Below the pieces are notes generated by a model. The model was not told where the DNA came from. It searched no databases and worked only from the letters and a program-made list of their open reading frames with translations. The translations under genes were made by a program, and so were the position numbers. DNA of 64,000 nucleotides from Ixodes scapularis (Eukaryota; Arthropoda; Arachnida; Ixodida; Ixodidae), in assembly GCF_016920785.2 (NCBI RefSeq), contig NW_024609837.1, forward strand, positions 44,766,745 to 44,830,744, written 5' to 3'. Positions 63,131 through 64,000 of this stretch are shown in pieces. The stretch's first letter is position 1, and every line of letters begins with the position of its first letter.

Positions 63131-64000
63131 GAAAAAAAAGTTTCTGTTGAAATCGCCGCGTACATCGTCCTTGAAATGCAATCGCATTTTGCACCGTCGT
63201 GTATTGTGTAGACGTTGCTGTGCTGCTTAGGAACTGCTGTGGAAATTCTATTAATTTTTTTTTCGTCAACACTCGTGAAGACTCTTATTGTATTCGAAAC
63301 AAATTTGCATAATTTGCTGATCTAGCGGTCTACTTCCCGAGGACGGGCCGTCCTCGGGAAATACTTATATCGCCGTAAGGCGGGATTCACCTACTCGTGA
63401 CTGAATTGGTAACTTTTGCAAAACGCAGTTTCAAGAATGCACCAAAGTACTGATTATTTTTTATGTTCGTTATGAAGATGTAATAAAGGTCGTACGACGC
63501 TTGAATTTTCCTCTGACAGCGCTGAAAAGTTCTATTAATATCCAGAAATATGACAATTTTGAGTGTTTTGACTGTATACAGAGGCAATTTTGAAATTAAA
63601 ATCAGTTGGATGACAAAGGTGAAGAAACGAATGGTAGTACGTACTAGCGGTGTTTCAATTTTGAGACCCTAGCGGGAAGCTTAAATGTCTCGGTATTCGC
63701 GTATTTGTGTAAATATATTTGACAGTGCAGTTTTTGCGAGATTTAGTTTCATTGAGTTCAACAAGATGGCGACACCAGCACCAAATTCCCCAAGCCAGAG
63801 CATTTGTTGTTGTTGTTTTTAGAAGATTGCACGGACGGCGACTCGTGACACGAGTCCTTCCCTCGATACCAAATAAGTAAAGTAATAATAACGGTGTGGG
63901 TATGTTTATGCAGCCGGAAGACTGCCTCAGTGGGCGTCTGGTGTCTCAGCTGTAGATGAGCAATGTAGCTGCAACGCATTACATCCGCTAGCCTGGGGCG
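63131..64000. other. Downstream flank, unassigned
   Basis: No gene recognised up to the window edge. A 27-bp palindrome lies at 63334-63360. Confidence 0.35.
63334..63360. repeat. 27-bp perfect-arm palindrome
   Basis: TTCCCGAGGACGG and CCGTCCTCGGGAA flank a single central base. It stands alone in AT-rich sequence about 200 bp past the polyadenylation signal. Confidence 0.8.

Overview
This is eukaryotic, repeat-saturated genomic DNA from an arthropod, most likely a chelicerate and probably a tick. I infer this from very long introns, several kinds of non-LTR retrotransposon, tRNA-headed SINEs resembling the tick 'Ruka' type, many terminal-inverted-repeat (TIR) elements and one chymotrypsin-fold secreted protease. 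The species call is inference.

One host gene is visible. Six exons of an S1 (chymotrypsin-fold) serine protease lie on the + strand at 18093-18165, 31588-31765, 43943-44024, 44724-44901, 50670-50815 and 62697-62864. All splice phases agree and the coding length is 825 nt (274 codons plus stop) spread over about 44.8 kb. A TATA box lies just upstream and a polyadenylation signal lies downstream. His, Asp and Ser of the triad are present. An in-frame TGA sits exactly where the cysteine after the catalytic His is expected, so the copy is either recently disabled, mis-sequenced or (less likely) recoded.

Region by region: 1-7000 holds TIR elements, the 3' end of an RNase H-bearing LINE with an inverted duplication, and a striking element (3810-4890) built of palindromic TGACGTCA and CACGTG arrays. 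7002-16064 is a three-level nest: a hAT-like element contains a young Ty3/gypsy element, whose 5' LTR is split by a second hAT-like element. 16070-18055 holds an (AT)n tract and an inverted SINE pair before the protease promoter. Intron 1 carries a decayed minus-strand LINE interrupted by a SINE dimer, a large foldback MITE, and a near full-length LINE (24944-29955) with tandem TATA-bearing 5' monomers, a 2A peptide and a fused ORF1-endonuclease-RT frame. Intron 2 carries a PIF/Harbinger fragment, hAT-like elements and another copy of the palindrome-array family that abuts exon 3. Introns 4 and 5 carry a third and fourth copy of that family, another LINE, many small foldback MITEs, two TTAA-target elements and a nested stack (53153-57189) of hAT-like, Mutator-like and LINE pieces.

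The strongest candidates for something undescribed are the palindrome-array repeat family (copies at 3810, 43441, 45866 and 60142), the LINE combining promoter monomers with a 2A peptide, and the protease TGA codon. All comparisons here were made by eye; percentages and family names need database confirmation.
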